A stretch of 64,000 nucleotides of DNA from Beutenbergia cavernae DSM 12333 (GCF_000023105.1 NC_012669.1:2171025-2235024); one strand, 5' to 3'. Numbered from the stretch's first letter, positions 25,392-35,292 are shown. The notes: generated from the sequence alone by a model not told the origin. Numbers and translations: made by a program.

Positions 25392-27851
25392 TCACCCGAT
25401 CGCGTGCACCGGCGCCGCGAGCGCCGTCCCGGAGGAGTCGCGCCGCTCGTCGACGGCGGGGAGCTCGATCACCTGACCGCCCGCGCCGGTGGCGCGCGCG
25501 GGTGCCGGGCCGATCCAGGCGAGCACCACGGCGTCCTCCCCGCGCAGGAATCGCTGGGCGCGGACACCACCCGTGCCCCGCCCCTTCGCCGGGAAGCGGT
25601 CGAGCGGCGTGACCTTCGCGCTGCCGGCCGCCGTGCCGGGCAGGGCGTCCGAGGAACCGGCGACGGTGACGACGACGGCCGTGGAGACGTCGTCGTGGGC
25701 GACGGCGGCGAACGCCACGGCTCGGACGTCGCCGGCGAGGCGGACCCCGGCCATCCCCGCGGCCGCCCGGCCCTGCGGGCGGACCGACGCCGCCCGGAAG
25801 CGCAGCAGCTGGGCGTCCGACGTCACGAACACCACCTCGTCGTCGTCGGCGGCGGTCGCGGCGCCGACCACCTGGTCGCCGTCCTTGAGCGCGATGACCT
25901 CCCACGCGTCGCCCTTCGCGGGCGCCTCAGGCGAGACGCGCTTGACGACGCCGGACGCCGTGCCGAGCGCGAGCGCCGGCGCGTCCGGCCCGAGCGCGGC
26001 GAGCGTGAGGGGGCGCTCGCCGGGCTCGAGCGCGACCAGCTCGCCGACGCCCACGCCGCCGGACAGGCTGGGTGGACCGTCGGTCGGCGGGAGCGCCGGC
26101 GCGTCGAGGACGTTCACCCGGACGATCCGCCCGCGGGACGTGACGAGGCCGACCTCGCCGCGCGCCGTCGCCGGTACGGACCCGAGGATCGCGTCGTGCG
26201 CCGCGCGGCGCCCCTCCCGCACGGGCCGCGCGTCGTCTCCCGTCCGCGCGAGCAGGCCGGTGGCCGACAGGAGCACCCAGCACGGCGTGTCGGGGATCTC
26301 GAGCGGTACGGCGCCGGCCCGCCCCGACGTGGGCGCCGCGGCGGCGGCAGCGGCCGGCGCACCGGCCGACTCGAGGAGCACGGTGCGGCGCGGCGTGCCG
26401 TGCTGGTTCGCCACCTGGGCGAGCTCGTCCGAGACGAGGGCGCGCAGGCGGGCCGGGTCGCCGAGCAGCTCGGTGAGCTCCGCGATCTCGCGCTGCAGCT
26501 CGTCGCGCTCGGACGTGAGCTCGATCCGCGAGAACTTCGTGAGGCGCCGCAGCTGCAGCTCGAGGATGTAGTCGGCCTGCGGCGTCGAGAGGTCGAACAC
26601 CGCCACCAGCCGCTCGCGGGCCTGCGCGGCGTCGTCGCTCGACCGGATGACGGCGATGACCTCGTCGATGTCGGCGATCGCGATGAGGAGGCCCTCGACC
26701 AGGTGCAGCCGTTCGGAGCGGCGGCGCAGCCGGTACTCGGAGCGGCGCCGCGTGACGACGAGCCGGTGCTCCACGTACACGGTGAGCAGCTCGCGCAGAC
26801 CCATCGTGCGGGGCTGGCCGCCGACGAGCGCGACGTTGTTGATCCCGAACGACTCCTCGAGCGGCGTCGCGCGGTACAGCTGCTCGAGCACGGCCTCGGG
26901 GTTGAACCCGCTCTTGACCTCGATCACGAGGCGGAGGCCGTGCTGCCGGTCCGTGAGGTCCTGGACCCCGGCGACGCCCTGCACCTTCTTGGACCGCACC
27001 GCCTCGGCGATCTTCTCCGTGACGCGCTCGGGGCCGACCAGGTAGGGCAGCTCCGTGACGACGATGCCACGACGCCGGGGGGTGAGGTTCTCCACGCGGG
27101 CGGTGGCCCGGGTGCGGAACGAGCCGCGCCCGCTCACGTAGGCGTCGCGGACGCCGTCGAGACCCACGATCTTGCCGCCGCCGGGCAGGTCGGGTCCGGG
27201 CACGAACCGCATGAGCGCCTCGAGGTCGGCGTCCGGGTGGGCGATGAGGTGCCGCGCCGCCGCGATCACCTCCACGAGGTTGTGCGGTGGCATGTTCGTG
27301 GCCATGCCGACGGCGATCCCGCTCGCGCCGTTGACCAGCAGGTTCGGCATCGCCGACGGCAGGACCTCGGGCTGGGTGAGCTGGTTGTCGTAGTTCGGCA
27401 CGAAGTCGACGACGTCCTCGTCGAGCCCGCCCGTCATCACCAGCGCAGCGGGAGCCAGACGGGCCTCGGTGTACCGAGGCGCCGCGGGTCCGTCGTCGAG
27501 CGAGCCGAAGTTGCCGTGGCCGTCGACCAGCGGGAGCCGCAGGGAGAACGCCTGGGCCATCCGCACGAGGGCGTCGTAGATCGCCGTGTCGCCGTGCGGG
27601 TGCAGCTTGCCCATGACCTCGCCGACGACGCGTGCCGACTTGACGTGGCCGCGGTCTGGTCGGAGCCCCATGTCCGCCATCTGGTACAGGATCCGGCGCT
27701 GCACGGGCTTGAGACCGTCGCGGGCGTCGGGCAGGGCGCGCGCGTAGATGACCGAGTAGGCGTACTCCAGGAAGCTGTCCTGCATCTCCTCGGCGACGTC
27801 GATGTCGACGATGCGCTCGTCGGCGGGCGGTGGGGCGGAACGGCGGGCCAT
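25392..27851 (-). CDS. parC: DNA topoisomerase IV subunit A
   Basis: The 819-residue GyrA/ParC-family subunit begins with [20 protein letters not shown], then [20 protein letters not shown]. The active-site tyrosine is in [13 protein letters not shown] near residue 120. [18 protein letters not shown] and a coiled-coil gate follow, then six-bladed C-terminal repeats that are degenerate. The canonical GyrA-box (QRRGGKG) is not visible, consistent with ParC rather than gyrase. Together with parE at 17602 it forms topoisomerase IV, which decatenates daughter chromosomes. ATG 27851 begins just before the conserved region; the frame extends 16 codons further but into the divergent promoter space. 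Confidence 0.93.
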   Translation of the reverse strand: MARRSAPPPADERIVDIDVAEEMQDSFLEYAYSVIYARALPDARDGLKPVQRRILYQMADMGLRPDRGHVKSARVVGEVMGKLHPHGDTAIYDALVRMAQAFSLRLPLVDGHGNFGSLDDGPAAPRYTEARLAPAALVMTGGLDEDVVDFVPNYDNQLTQPEVLPSAMPNLLVNGASGIAVGMATNMPPHNLVEVIAAARHLIAHPDADLEALMRFVPGPDLPGGGKIVGLDGVRDAYVSGRGSFRTRATARVENLTPRRRGIVVTELPYLVGPERVTEKIAEAVRSKKVQGVAGVQDLTDRQHGLRLVIEVKSGFNPEAVLEQLYRATPLEESFGINNVALVGGQPRTMGLRELLTVYVEHRLVVTRRRSEYRLRRRSERLHLVEGLLIAIADIDEVIAVIRSSDDAAQARERLVAVFDLSTPQADYILELQLRRLTKFSRIELTSERDELQREIAELTELLGDPARLRALVSDELAQVANQHGTPRRTVLLESAGAPAAAAAAAPTSGRAGAVPLEIPDTPCWVLLSATGLLARTGDDARPVREGRRAAHDAILGSVPATARGEVGLVTSRGRIVRVNVLDAPALPPTDGPPSLSGGVGVGELVALEPGERPLTLAALGPDAPALALGTASGVVKRVSPEAPAKGDAWEVIALKDGDQVVGAATAADDDEVVFVTSDAQLLRFRAASVRPQGRAAAGMAGVRLAGDVRAVAFAAVAHDDVSTAVVVTVAGSSDALPGTAAGSAKVTPLDRFPAKGRGTGGVRAQRFLRGEDAVVLAWIGPAPARATGAGGQVIELPAVDERRDSSGTALAAPVHAIG

Positions 27852-27922
27852 GAGGGTGATTCTCCCGCGCCTGGGCCTGTGGTCCCGCCAACGCCGCACC
27901 GGCGCGCCCTAGGGTGAGGACC

Positions 27923-30646
27923 ATGTCAGCTCCCGGCGATCCCGCGGCGGCCGGCTACCCGCAGCACTGGGAGGCCGACGTCCTCCTGCGGGACGGCTCG
28001 ACGATGCACATCCGGCCGATCCGGCCCTCGGACGCCGACGCGCTGCAGCGGTTCCACACCGCCCAGAGCGAGGAGTCGGTGTACTTCCGGTTCTTCGCCC
28101 CGATGCGGCGCCTCGGAGACCGTGATCTCACGCGGTTCACGAACGTCGACCACGTCGACCGCGTGGCGCTCGTCCTCACGATCGGCGACGACATCGTCGC
28201 CGTGGGCAGGTACGACCGCCTGGACCAGGCGCGGGCCGAGGTCGCCTTCAACGTCGCCGACGCCTACCAGGGGCGCGGGCTCGGCTCGATCCTCCTCGAG
28301 CACCTCGCGGCCGCCGCCCGGGAACGCGGCATCCGGCGCTTCGTCGCCGACGTGCTGCCCGGCAACGCAAAGATGATCAACGTCTTCACCGAGGCGGGCT
28401 ACGACGTCACCCAACGGTTCGACGACGGCGTGATCTCGGTGGAGTTCCGGATCGATCCGACGGAGCGGTCGCTCGCCGTGATGGCCCAGCGCGAGCAGCG
28501 CACCGAGGCGCTGAGCATGAGCGCCCTCCTCGCGGCGTCGTCCGTGCTCGTCGTCGGCGGCGGGACGCCCGAGGACGTGCTGGCGGTCCGCGCCCTCGAG
28601 GCGGTGCTCGCGTCGGAGTTCACGGGCGCCGTCACGTGCGTCGGCGAGGTGCTGCGCGGCCCGGCGGAGGGGACCCGGGCGCGCTGGCACGCGAGCATCG
28701 ACGGGGCGATCGGCGACGGACGCGGAGCCGACCTCGCCGTCGTCGCCCTGCCGCCGGCCGCCGTCGTCGACCTGCTCGGCCGGCTGACGCCGCTCGGGAC
28801 GCACGGCGTGGTGGTGCTCTCCGACGGGTTCGGCACGGGCGACCCCACCCGGCCCGCGGACGTCACGCAGGCCGACCTCGTCGCCGCCGCCCGCACCCGG
28901 GGTGTGCGGGTCGTCGGCCCGCGCTCGTACGGCATCCTCGCGCAGGGCGAGGCGGGCCGGATGAACGCGACACTGTGGCCGCGGGCGGCGCGGGTCGGCG
29001 ACGTCGGCCTGTTCTGCCAGTCGGGCGCGGCTGCCGCGGCGCTCGCGGCGTCGGTCGAGGGCCGCCGCCTCGGCCTGTCGACGTTCCTGTCGGCGGGACA
29101 CCGGGCGGACGTCTCCGGCAACGACGCCATGCAGTTCTGGCAGAGCGACGAGCGGACGAAGGTCGCCGCTCTGTACCTCGAGTCCTTCGGCAACCCGCGC
29201 AAGTTCTCGCGGGTCGCCCGCCGGCTGAGCGCCCAGACGCCGGTCGTGGCGCTCGTCTCCGGGCAACGGGGCCAGGTCGTGGCGCCCGGGCACCTGGTCG
29301 CGACCACGGGGGCGCCGCGACGCACCACCGAGGAGATGCTGCGGCAGGCGGGGGTGCTGGCGGCGCAGACGACGCACGAGCTGCTCGACATGGCCACCGT
29401 GCTGTCGGCACAGCCGCTGCCGGCGGGGGAGCGGGTGGCGGTGCTGACGAACTCCGGGACTCTCGCGGCGCTCGTCGTCGACGCGCTCGGGGCGCGTGGG
29501 CTCGAGGTCGCCGGCGAGCCCGTGGCGCTGGCGCCGCTCGCGGACGGCGCCGGGTACGAGGCGGCGGTGCGCACGCTGCTCGACGGCGCGGACCGGGGCG
29601 AGTGGGACTCGGCAGTCGTCGCGTACGTCCCTCCGCTGGGCGAGCGGGACCCGGCGGTGGGGGAGGCGCTCGCCCGCCTCGCGCACGAGAGCGCCCGGCC
29701 GGTCGTCGGCGTCGTGCTCGGCCTGCGCGGCCTGACGCCGGAGCTCACGACGCAGGGCGTGACCGTGCCCGCGTACGGGACGGCGGAGGACGCCGTGCAC
29801 GCGCTCGCCGCGGCGCACACGTACGCGCGCTGGCGGCGGACGGACCACGGCACCCTCGTAGTGCCCGACGGCATCGACCGGCACCGCGCGAAGGAGCTCG
29901 TCGGCGCCGAGCTGGCGCGCGTCGCGCCCGCCGAGCGGCGCCGCCTCGACGCCCCGCGTGCGACGGAGCTCCTCGGCGCGTACGGCATCCGGCTGTGGCC
30001 GGCCATCGGCGTGGCGTCCGCGCAGGAGGCCGTGACCGCCGCCGACGAGCTGGGGTGGCCGGTCGCGCTCAAGTCCACCGACGAGCGGCTCCGCCACCGG
30101 GCGGACCTGGGCGGGGTCCGCCTGGACATCTCGACTCCCGCCGAGCTCGCCGAGGCCGTCGCGCAGATGCGTCGGCGGCTGGCGACGGGCGCCGCGCCGG
30201 CCCCGCACGTCGAGGTGCAGGCCATGGCGCCCCTGGGCGTCGCGTGCGTCGTCCGCGGCGAGGAGGACCCGCTCTACGGGCCGGTGGTGGCCTTCGGTCT
30301 CGGCGGGGACGCCGTCGAGCTGCTCGGCGACGTGAGCTACGGCGTGCCGCCGCTGACGACGAGCGACGTCACGAGGATGGTCCGGTCGGTGCGAGCCGCG
30401 CCGCGGCTGTTCGGCCATCGCGGTCTGCCGCCGGTGCGGGTCGCCGCCCTGGAGGACGTCGTCGCCCGCGTCAGCGTGCTCAAGGACGACCTGCCGGAGG
30501 TCGTCCGGGTGGAGCTCAACCCGGTGCTCGCCGCCACGAGCGGCGCGGCGGTGCTCTCCGCGGTCGTCGAGGTGGCGCACCCCGAGCGCGGCGACGACGC
30601 ACGCCGGGTGATGCGCAGCACCCGGCTCGCGCGGCCCCGGACGTGA
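27923..30646 (+). CDS. PatA-like protein acetyltransferase fused to NDP-forming acyl-CoA synthetase domains
   Basis: The 907-residue fusion has a GNAT domain first (residues about 15-175, NVADAYQGRGLGSILLEHL). Then come a CoA-binding domain (about 205-340), a succinyl-CoA-ligase-like domain (DVGLFCQSGAAAAALAASV onward) and an ATP-grasp domain at the end (GWPVALKSTDERLRHRADLGG). Proteins of this type acetylate lysines of acyl-CoA synthetases and bind acetyl-CoA through the synthetase part. The order GNAT-first is that of Streptomyces PatA, the reverse of Salmonella Pat. TAGGGT lies seven bases before ATG 27923; GTG 27914 would lie within that hexamer. Confidence 0.9.
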   Translation: MSAPGDPAAAGYPQHWEADVLLRDGSTMHIRPIRPSDADALQRFHTAQSEESVYFRFFAPMRRLGDRDLTRFTNVDHVDRVALVLTIGDDIVAVGRYDRLDQARAEVAFNVADAYQGRGLGSILLEHLAAAARERGIRRFVADVLPGNAKMINVFTEAGYDVTQRFDDGVISVEFRIDPTERSLAVMAQREQRTEALSMSALLAASSVLVVGGGTPEDVLAVRALEAVLASEFTGAVTCVGEVLRGPAEGTRARWHASIDGAIGDGRGADLAVVALPPAAVVDLLGRLTPLGTHGVVVLSDGFGTGDPTRPADVTQADLVAAARTRGVRVVGPRSYGILAQGEAGRMNATLWPRAARVGDVGLFCQSGAAAAALAASVEGRRLGLSTFLSAGHRADVSGNDAMQFWQSDERTKVAALYLESFGNPRKFSRVARRLSAQTPVVALVSGQRGQVVAPGHLVATTGAPRRTTEEMLRQAGVLAAQTTHELLDMATVLSAQPLPAGERVAVLTNSGTLAALVVDALGARGLEVAGEPVALAPLADGAGYEAAVRTLLDGADRGEWDSAVVAYVPPLGERDPAVGEALARLAHESARPVVGVVLGLRGLTPELTTQGVTVPAYGTAEDAVHALAAAHTYARWRRTDHGTLVVPDGIDRHRAKELVGAELARVAPAERRRLDAPRATELLGAYGIRLWPAIGVASAQEAVTAADELGWPVALKSTDERLRHRADLGGVRLDISTPAELAEAVAQMRRRLATGAAPAPHVEVQAMAPLGVACVVRGEEDPLYGPVVAFGLGGDAVELLGDVSYGVPPLTTSDVTRMVRSVRAAPRLFGHRGLPPVRVAALEDVVARVSVLKDDLPEVVRVELNPVLAATSGAAVLSAVVEVAHPERGDDARRVMRSTRLARPRT

Positions 30647-30684
30647 CCTCGCCCGTGGTGGGTGGCGGGTGCGAAGATGTCCGG

Positions 30685-31264
30685 GTGCAGCCGACGACCG
30701 ACCTGGTGCGTGCCCTCCGTGACGACATCGACCGCTCCGGGTACTACCCGGAGCTCGTCGCCGACGTCGTCGAGGTGGCGCTCGCCGGCGAGGAGGTCAC
30801 CGCCTACCTGCTCCAGCCGGAGACGACGTTCGACGACGTCGAGGTCCGCCGGCACCTGACCGCCCTCGTGCTGACGCCGCAGCGCCTCGTCGTCGCGCAC
30901 GTCGACGACCATCCGCCGGAGGCGGGTGGACCGCCGACCGCGACGGCCAGCACCGAGGCCGTGCCGCTCGAGCAGATCCGCACCGTCGTGGTCACCCACG
31001 GCGTGAGCGATCCCGCCAAGCACAGCAGGGGTGCCCGGCGCACCGACCTGACGATCGCCGTCGGCTGGGGGGCTGTGCAGCGCATCGACCTCGAACCGGC
31101 CACGTGCGGCGACCCGAACTGCGAGGCGGACCACGGCTACACCGGGGCGACGGCTCCGGGACGACCTCGTCGTGCGCGTCAGCGAGGCGGCGGAGGGTGA
31201 GGGCGCCGTGGCCGCGGCGGTGGCGTTCGCGCGCGCCCTCTCGGCCGCGACCGCTCGCGCGTGA
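30685..31264 (+). pseudogene. DUF5998 family protein, apparently frameshifted
   Basis: The reading frame starts VQPTTDLVRALRDDIDRSG and keeps the family core up to DPNCEADHGYTG, but then ends early at TGA 31198-31200 with an arginine-rich nonsense tail. If one G of the GGG at 31158-31160 is removed, the frame continues DDLVVRVSEAAEGEG, AVAAAVAFARALSAATARA and stops at 31262-31264. There it overlaps the next GTG start by four bases, as coupled genes do. The restored C-terminus looks like the normal family end. So this is one base from intact: mutation, sequencing error, or recoding. GTG 30643 is an alternative start overlapping the previous stop. Confidence 0.75.
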
Positions 31265-32409
31265 GCACGGCGCCGGCGGCACCGGCGGACCTGCTGCCCC
31301 CGACGGCGACGCCGGGCCTCGCGGGAGTCCTCGGCGACGCGGCCCGCTCGCTCGGCACCGAGGTCGGCGGTCCCTCCGCCGGCCTCGCCCTGGCGCCGGG
31401 GTCGCGCGTCTGCGTGGTCCTCGTCGACGGGCTCGGGTGGGAGGCGGTGCAGGCGCGCCTCGGGCACGCCCCGGTGCTGCGTGGGCTCGTGCGCGGCGGT
31501 GAGCCGGTCCGAGCCCCGTACCCCTCGACGACGGCGGCCAGCCTCGCGACGTTCGCGACGGGGGTGCTCCCGGGTCGCACCGGGATGCTCGGGTACACGG
31601 TGCGCTCACCGCTCACGGGCGGTCTGCTCAACCTCGTCTCGTGGAACGCCCACCCCGGCCCGCCGCCGGAGCCGACGGCCTGGCAGCGCGAGCCGACCAC
31701 GTTCGAGGCGCTCGTGGCGGCCGGCAGCACGGTGACGAGCCTCGGGCCCACCCGGTTCGCCGGTTCGGGCCTGACGCGTGCCGCCCTGCGCGGCCCGGCG
31801 TTCGTCGGGGCGGACGCGCTCGAGGACCGCGTGGACGCGGCGCTCGCCGCCCTGCGCCGGCCGGGCCTCGTCTACCTGTACTGGGGCGACCTCGACAAGG
31901 TGGGCCACCACGAGGGCTGGTCCTCGCCCGAGTGGGGCGAGCACCTGGGCATGGTCGACGCGGCGCTCGGGCAGCTGCTGCGGCGGGCTCCGCGCGGGAC
32001 GACGGTGATCGTGTGCGCCGACCACGGGATGGTGGACGTGACGTCCCGCGTCGACGTGGCGGACGTACCGCACCTGTCGGCCGGGGTCCAGCTCGTGGCG
32101 GGCGAGCCGCGCGCGTCCCACGTGTACTGCGAACCCGGTGAGGCCGACGCCGTCGCGGCGCGCTGGCGCGACGTGCTCGGCGACGCGGCATGGGTCCTCA
32201 CCCGCGCAGAAGCCATCGCCGCCGGCCTGTTCGGCGAGGTGGCGCAGAGGTTCCACGACGTCGTGGGCGACGTCGTGGTCGCCGCCGCCGGCACGACGGC
32301 GATCGTTGACTCCCGGACCCAGACGCCGGCGTCGATCGGACTGATCGGCATGCACGGCTCGCTGACGAGCGCCGAGACGCTCGTCCCGGCCGTCGTGGAG
32401 GTGACGTAG
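31261..32409 (+). CDS. Alkaline-phosphatase-superfamily phosphodiesterase / nucleotide pyrophosphatase
   Basis: The 382-residue protein belongs to the alkaline phosphatase fold. VCVVLVDGLGWEAVQ contains the first metal-binding Asp. RAPYPSTTAASLATFATG carries the Thr nucleophile expected in nucleotide pyrophosphatases. YWGDLDKVGHHEGW and VCADHGMVDV supply further Asp/His ligands. The final LIGMHGSLT is conserved. No signal peptide is apparent. The substrate is unknown. The GTG start overlaps the repaired DUF5998 stop (GTGA) and the stop abuts the tdk start with no gap, so the run PatA-like, DUF5998, phosphodiesterase, tdk is one operon. Confidence 0.88.
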   Translation: MSTAPAAPADLLPPTATPGLAGVLGDAARSLGTEVGGPSAGLALAPGSRVCVVLVDGLGWEAVQARLGHAPVLRGLVRGGEPVRAPYPSTTAASLATFATGVLPGRTGMLGYTVRSPLTGGLLNLVSWNAHPGPPPEPTAWQREPTTFEALVAAGSTVTSLGPTRFAGSGLTRAALRGPAFVGADALEDRVDAALAALRRPGLVYLYWGDLDKVGHHEGWSSPEWGEHLGMVDAALGQLLRRAPRGTTVIVCADHGMVDVTSRVDVADVPHLSAGVQLVAGEPRASHVYCEPGEADAVAARWRDVLGDAAWVLTRAEAIAAGLFGEVAQRFHDVVGDVVVAAAGTTAIVDSRTQTPASIGLIGMHGSLTSAETLVPAVVEVT

Positions 32410-33099
32410 GTGGCGCAGCTGGTGTTCTTCTCTGGGACGATGGACTGCGGGAAGTCGACCCTCGCCCTGCAGCTCGACCACAACCACGCGGCGCGCGGAC
32501 GCTCGGGCGTCATCTTCACGCAGCGGGACCGGGCGGGTGCCGACGTGCTGTCCTCCCGGCTGGGCCTGAGCGTGCCGGCGGTCGAGGTGAGCGCGGAGAC
32601 CGACTTCTGGGACGAGGTCGTGCGCCGGCGCAGCCGCGGGCGCGCCGTCGACTACCTCGTGTGCGACGAGGCGCAGTTCTACGCGGCCGAGCAGGTGGAC
32701 CAGCTGGCCCGGCTCGTCGACGAGATGGACGTCGACGTCTTCGCGTTCGGGATCACGACGGACTTTCGCGCGCGCCTCTTCCCGGGTTCCGCGCGGCTCA
32801 TCGAGCTCGCCGACCGGGTCGAGATCCTGCAGGTGCCCGCCCTGTGCTGGTGCGGCGCGCGTGCGACGCACAACGCCCGCACCATCGACGGCGTCATGGT
32901 GCTCGAGGGGGAGCAGGTGGTCGTGGGCGACGTCGGCGTGGGGCGCGGTGCCGTGCCCGGCGGCGTCGTCGGCTACGAGGTGCTCTGCCGCCGGCACCAC
33001 ATGCGGCGCATGACGGCGACGTCCGCACGCGCCGTCGCGCTGTCCCAGGAGGGGTTGCCGCTCGACGTCGCGGCGTGCGGGCTTCCGCCGCGCGGCTGA
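32410..33099 (+). CDS. tdk: Thymidine kinase
   Basis: This is a type II thymidine kinase that phosphorylates thymidine for dTMP salvage. The 229-residue protein has the P-loop FSGTMDCGKSTLAL, the second ATP/Mg motif YLVCDEAQFY and a lasso/zinc region with LCWCGARATHNART. The end is CRRHH, giving four zinc ligands. Its GTG start directly follows the previous stop, indicating coupled translation. No independent promoter or ribosome binding site is seen. Length is near the family norm, with a short extra tail. Confidence 0.95.
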   Translation: MAQLVFFSGTMDCGKSTLALQLDHNHAARGRSGVIFTQRDRAGADVLSSRLGLSVPAVEVSAETDFWDEVVRRRSRGRAVDYLVCDEAQFYAAEQVDQLARLVDEMDVDVFAFGITTDFRARLFPGSARLIELADRVEILQVPALCWCGARATHNARTIDGVMVLEGEQVVVGDVGVGRGAVPGGVVGYEVLCRRHHMRRMTATSARAVALSQEGLPLDVAACGLPPRG

Positions 33100-33109
33100 C
33101 GCGAGCCGG

Positions 33110-34240
33110 TCACTCCGGCTTGGCGCCGAAGACGATCTCGTCCCAGCTCGGCACGGACGTCCGCTTGGTGCGGTGCCGGCCGCGGGCGGGCGCCGCCGGT
33201 TCGTCGGGCACGTCCGCCGCCTGCGGGGGAGGCGTCGGGAGGGCGACCACGCGTGCGGCGGGCGCCGGCTCGGCGGACGTCCGCTCGTCCTGCTCCGGCG
33301 CGTGGTCGAACAGCGTGGGGGCGTCGTCGGTGTGGTCGTCGGGCAGGGTGTCCAGCGGCTGCCGCGTCCCGCGGGAGGCGTCAAGCTCGTCGAGCAGCCG
33401 TTCGGTCGCGGCGGACGGGTGCTCCGGCTCGGCCTGCTCCTGCGGCGCGTCGACGGTCTCGTCCGGGAGCTCGTCGGATGCCTCGGTGGCGGGCGCGGCA
33501 TCCTCGGACGACGCCGCGGGCCGGGGGCGGGCGTCCCGGATGACGGCGTCGAGCGGCGCGCGCCCGCGCAGGGACGGGTGCTGGCTGGAGATGCGCGGCG
33601 AGCTGATGTCGGCGTCGGCCTCGACGTCGTACAGGCGCGCGCGCACCGCGCTCAGGTGCCGGCGGGGGCCCGCCTGCCCGAGCTCGGTCTCGGACAGCCA
33701 GCGTCCCTCGTCGTCGAGCGCCACCAACGTGCGAGCCACGAGGTCGACGCTCCACCGGGCCTCGCGGGGCGAGTCCCCGGCGGCGAACCGCACGAGCACC
33801 TCCCACGGCTCGCCCGCGCGGCGCACCGCGTCCCAGGTGAGCTCGGCCTCGACCCCCCGCGCCGCGAGGCGGTCGACCACGAGGTCGCCCAGCGTCGGTG
33901 CGCCGGGCTCGCGCCCGATCGGCAGCTCCTGCGCCTGGCTCGCGATCCAGGCGCGCTCGTCCGTGACGGGGCCCGAGTAGCGCAGCACCGCCTCCACGGG
34001 CAGCCCGGACTCGCTCGCGACGTCCGCCTCCGTGGCGCCGGCCCGGATCCTCGCCTGGATCTCCCGCGGGCGCAGGGTGCTCTCCTCGGTGGCGCGCAGA
34101 TGCTCCAGCCGGGGGCGATCACGCCGGACGGCGGCGCGCAGCGCGTCGTCGATCGGCAGCTTGTGCCGCTGGCCGTCGGGGGCCAGGAGAACGAGGTGGT
34201 CGCCGTCTGTGTGCAGACCGACCAGCTCCAGCTCGACCAT
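33110..34240 (-). CDS. sepH: Septation protein SepH
   Basis: This 376-residue DUF3071 protein corresponds to SepH, which stimulates FtsZ assembly during septation in actinobacteria. The N-terminal domain starts VELELVGLHTDGDHLVLLAPDG and contains a helix-turn-helix-like unit, LRPREIQARIRAGATEADVA, followed by LPVEAVLRYSGPVTDERAW. The C-terminal 170 residues are acidic, proline-rich and likely disordered, ending TKRTSVPSWDEIVFG, the conserved tail. AAGGAGAG lies seven bases before the ATG. It converges on tdk with ten bases between. Confidence 0.92.
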   Translation of the reverse strand: MVELELVGLHTDGDHLVLLAPDGQRHKLPIDDALRAAVRRDRPRLEHLRATEESTLRPREIQARIRAGATEADVASESGLPVEAVLRYSGPVTDERAWIASQAQELPIGREPGAPTLGDLVVDRLAARGVEAELTWDAVRRAGEPWEVLVRFAAGDSPREARWSVDLVARTLVALDDEGRWLSETELGQAGPRRHLSAVRARLYDVEADADISSPRISSQHPSLRGRAPLDAVIRDARPRPAASSEDAAPATEASDELPDETVDAPQEQAEPEHPSAATERLLDELDASRGTRQPLDTLPDDHTDDAPTLFDHAPEQDERTSAEPAPAARVVALPTPPPQAADVPDEPAAPARGRHRTKRTSVPSWDEIVFGAKPE

Positions 34241-34334
34241 GTGCCTCTCCTTCGTCCACCTCGAGGGTGCCACCTCGACTCCGTCAGCTGCCACATTCCG
34301 CCCGGTGTGGCGCGCGGCTCCTAGGCTGATGGGC

Positions 34335-35162
34335 GTGACAGGAGCGCCCACACCCGCCGAGACCGCCGACCTCGTCGTGCTCGCGAGCGAGCTGGCCAGG
34401 GCGGCCGGCGACGTCGCGGCTCGCATGCGAGCCGAACGCGTCGACGTGGCGTCGACGAAGCTCAACGCGAACGACGTCGTGACGCGCGCCGACCTGGCGG
34501 CGGAGACGCTGCTCCGCGAGCGGATCGCCGCGGCGCGGCCGCACGACGGGATCCTCGGCGAGGAAGGGGCGCGGGCGCCGTCGTCCTCGGGGCTGACGTG
34601 GGTGGTGGACCCGATCGACGGCACGGTGAACTACCTCTACGGGCTGCCGATGTACAGCGTGAGCGTCGCCGTCGTCGTCGGCCCGGCCGACGACCTGCGG
34701 GAGTGGACGCCGATCGCCGGGGCCGTGCACGCACCGGGGCTCGGGCGGACCTACGCGGCCGGGCGCGGCCTCGGCGCCACCCGGGACGGGGAACCGATCG
34801 CACCGTCGGCCACCGAGGATCTCGCGTCGGCGCTCGTCGGGACGGGCTTCCACTACGACCCGGTCCTCCGGGAGCGTCAGGGTGCGCTGGCGGCGTCGCT
34901 CGTCGGGCGGGTCCGCGACCTCCGGCGCATCGGGTCCGCCGCGCTCGACCTGTGCTTCGTGGCCGAGGGTGCCCTCGACGCGTTCTACGAGGAGCGCCTC
35001 AACCCGTGGGACGTCGCGGCCGGCGTGCTCGTCGCCGCCGAGGCCGGTGCCCGGGTCCAGCACCTGCCCCTCGCGGGCGAGCTGCTCACGCTCGCCGCAG
35101 CGCCCGGTCTCGACGAGGCTCTGGCGGCGCGTCTCGGCGACCTGGCCCGTGACCTCGGCTGA
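34335..35162 (+). CDS. Inositol monophosphatase family protein
   Basis: The 275-residue protein shows the Mg-dependent phosphatase motifs: GILGEEGA, WVVDPIDGTVNYLYG (the metal-binding DPIDGT) and RRIGSAALDLCFVAEG, then NPWDVAAGVLVAAEAGA. It is likely an inositol-1-phosphatase (SuhB-like) or a related sugar-phosphate phosphatase; the analogous M. tuberculosis gene (Rv2701c) is suhB. TAGGCT (34322-34327) ends seven bases before GTG 34335, the leaderless spacing used throughout the window. The ATG at 34329 is only one base after the hexamer and could not be transcribed from it. It is divergent from sepH. Confidence 0.92.
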   Translation: MTGAPTPAETADLVVLASELARAAGDVAARMRAERVDVASTKLNANDVVTRADLAAETLLRERIAAARPHDGILGEEGARAPSSSGLTWVVDPIDGTVNYLYGLPMYSVSVAVVVGPADDLREWTPIAGAVHAPGLGRTYAAGRGLGATRDGEPIAPSATEDLASALVGTGFHYDPVLRERQGALAASLVGRVRDLRRIGSAALDLCFVAEGALDAFYEERLNPWDVAAGVLVAAEAGARVQHLPLAGELLTLAAAPGLDEALAARLGDLARDLG

Positions 35163-35267
35163 GCAGCGAAGGGCCGTCTGACCTGCGCGAACACGGTTCA
35201 GGGCGCGTCGCATGTGCACTTTCCGTCGGCGTGGTGCACAATCCAGGCGCCAACCACGCTCGACGCG

Positions 35268-35292
35268 GGAACAAATCCGCCGCTCCGACGTT
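35268..35292 (+). promoter_or_regulatory. Possible ECF-type promoter of the DUF4193 gene
   Basis: The 177-bp space before the DUF4193 gene contains GGAAC (35268-35272) and, after 17 bases, GTT (35290-35292, in ACGTTGG). This resembles the SigH/SigR consensus with a spacer one base shorter than that upstream of the sigma factor gene. Nothing else in this space fits a conventional promoter well. Confidence 0.28.

Noticed and set aside
25404-27917. An 837-codon plus-strand open frame antisense to parC
   Set aside because: High GC content makes stop codons rare on both strands. The frame is composed of arginine- and aspartate-rich nonsense, while the minus strand has every ParC motif. The same reasoning removes the long antisense frames at 27926-30580, 43216-45807 and 46925-49870.
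34329-34334. ATG 34329 as the inositol phosphatase start
   Set aside because: It is one base after the TAGGCT hexamer and would lie upstream of the predicted transcript start.
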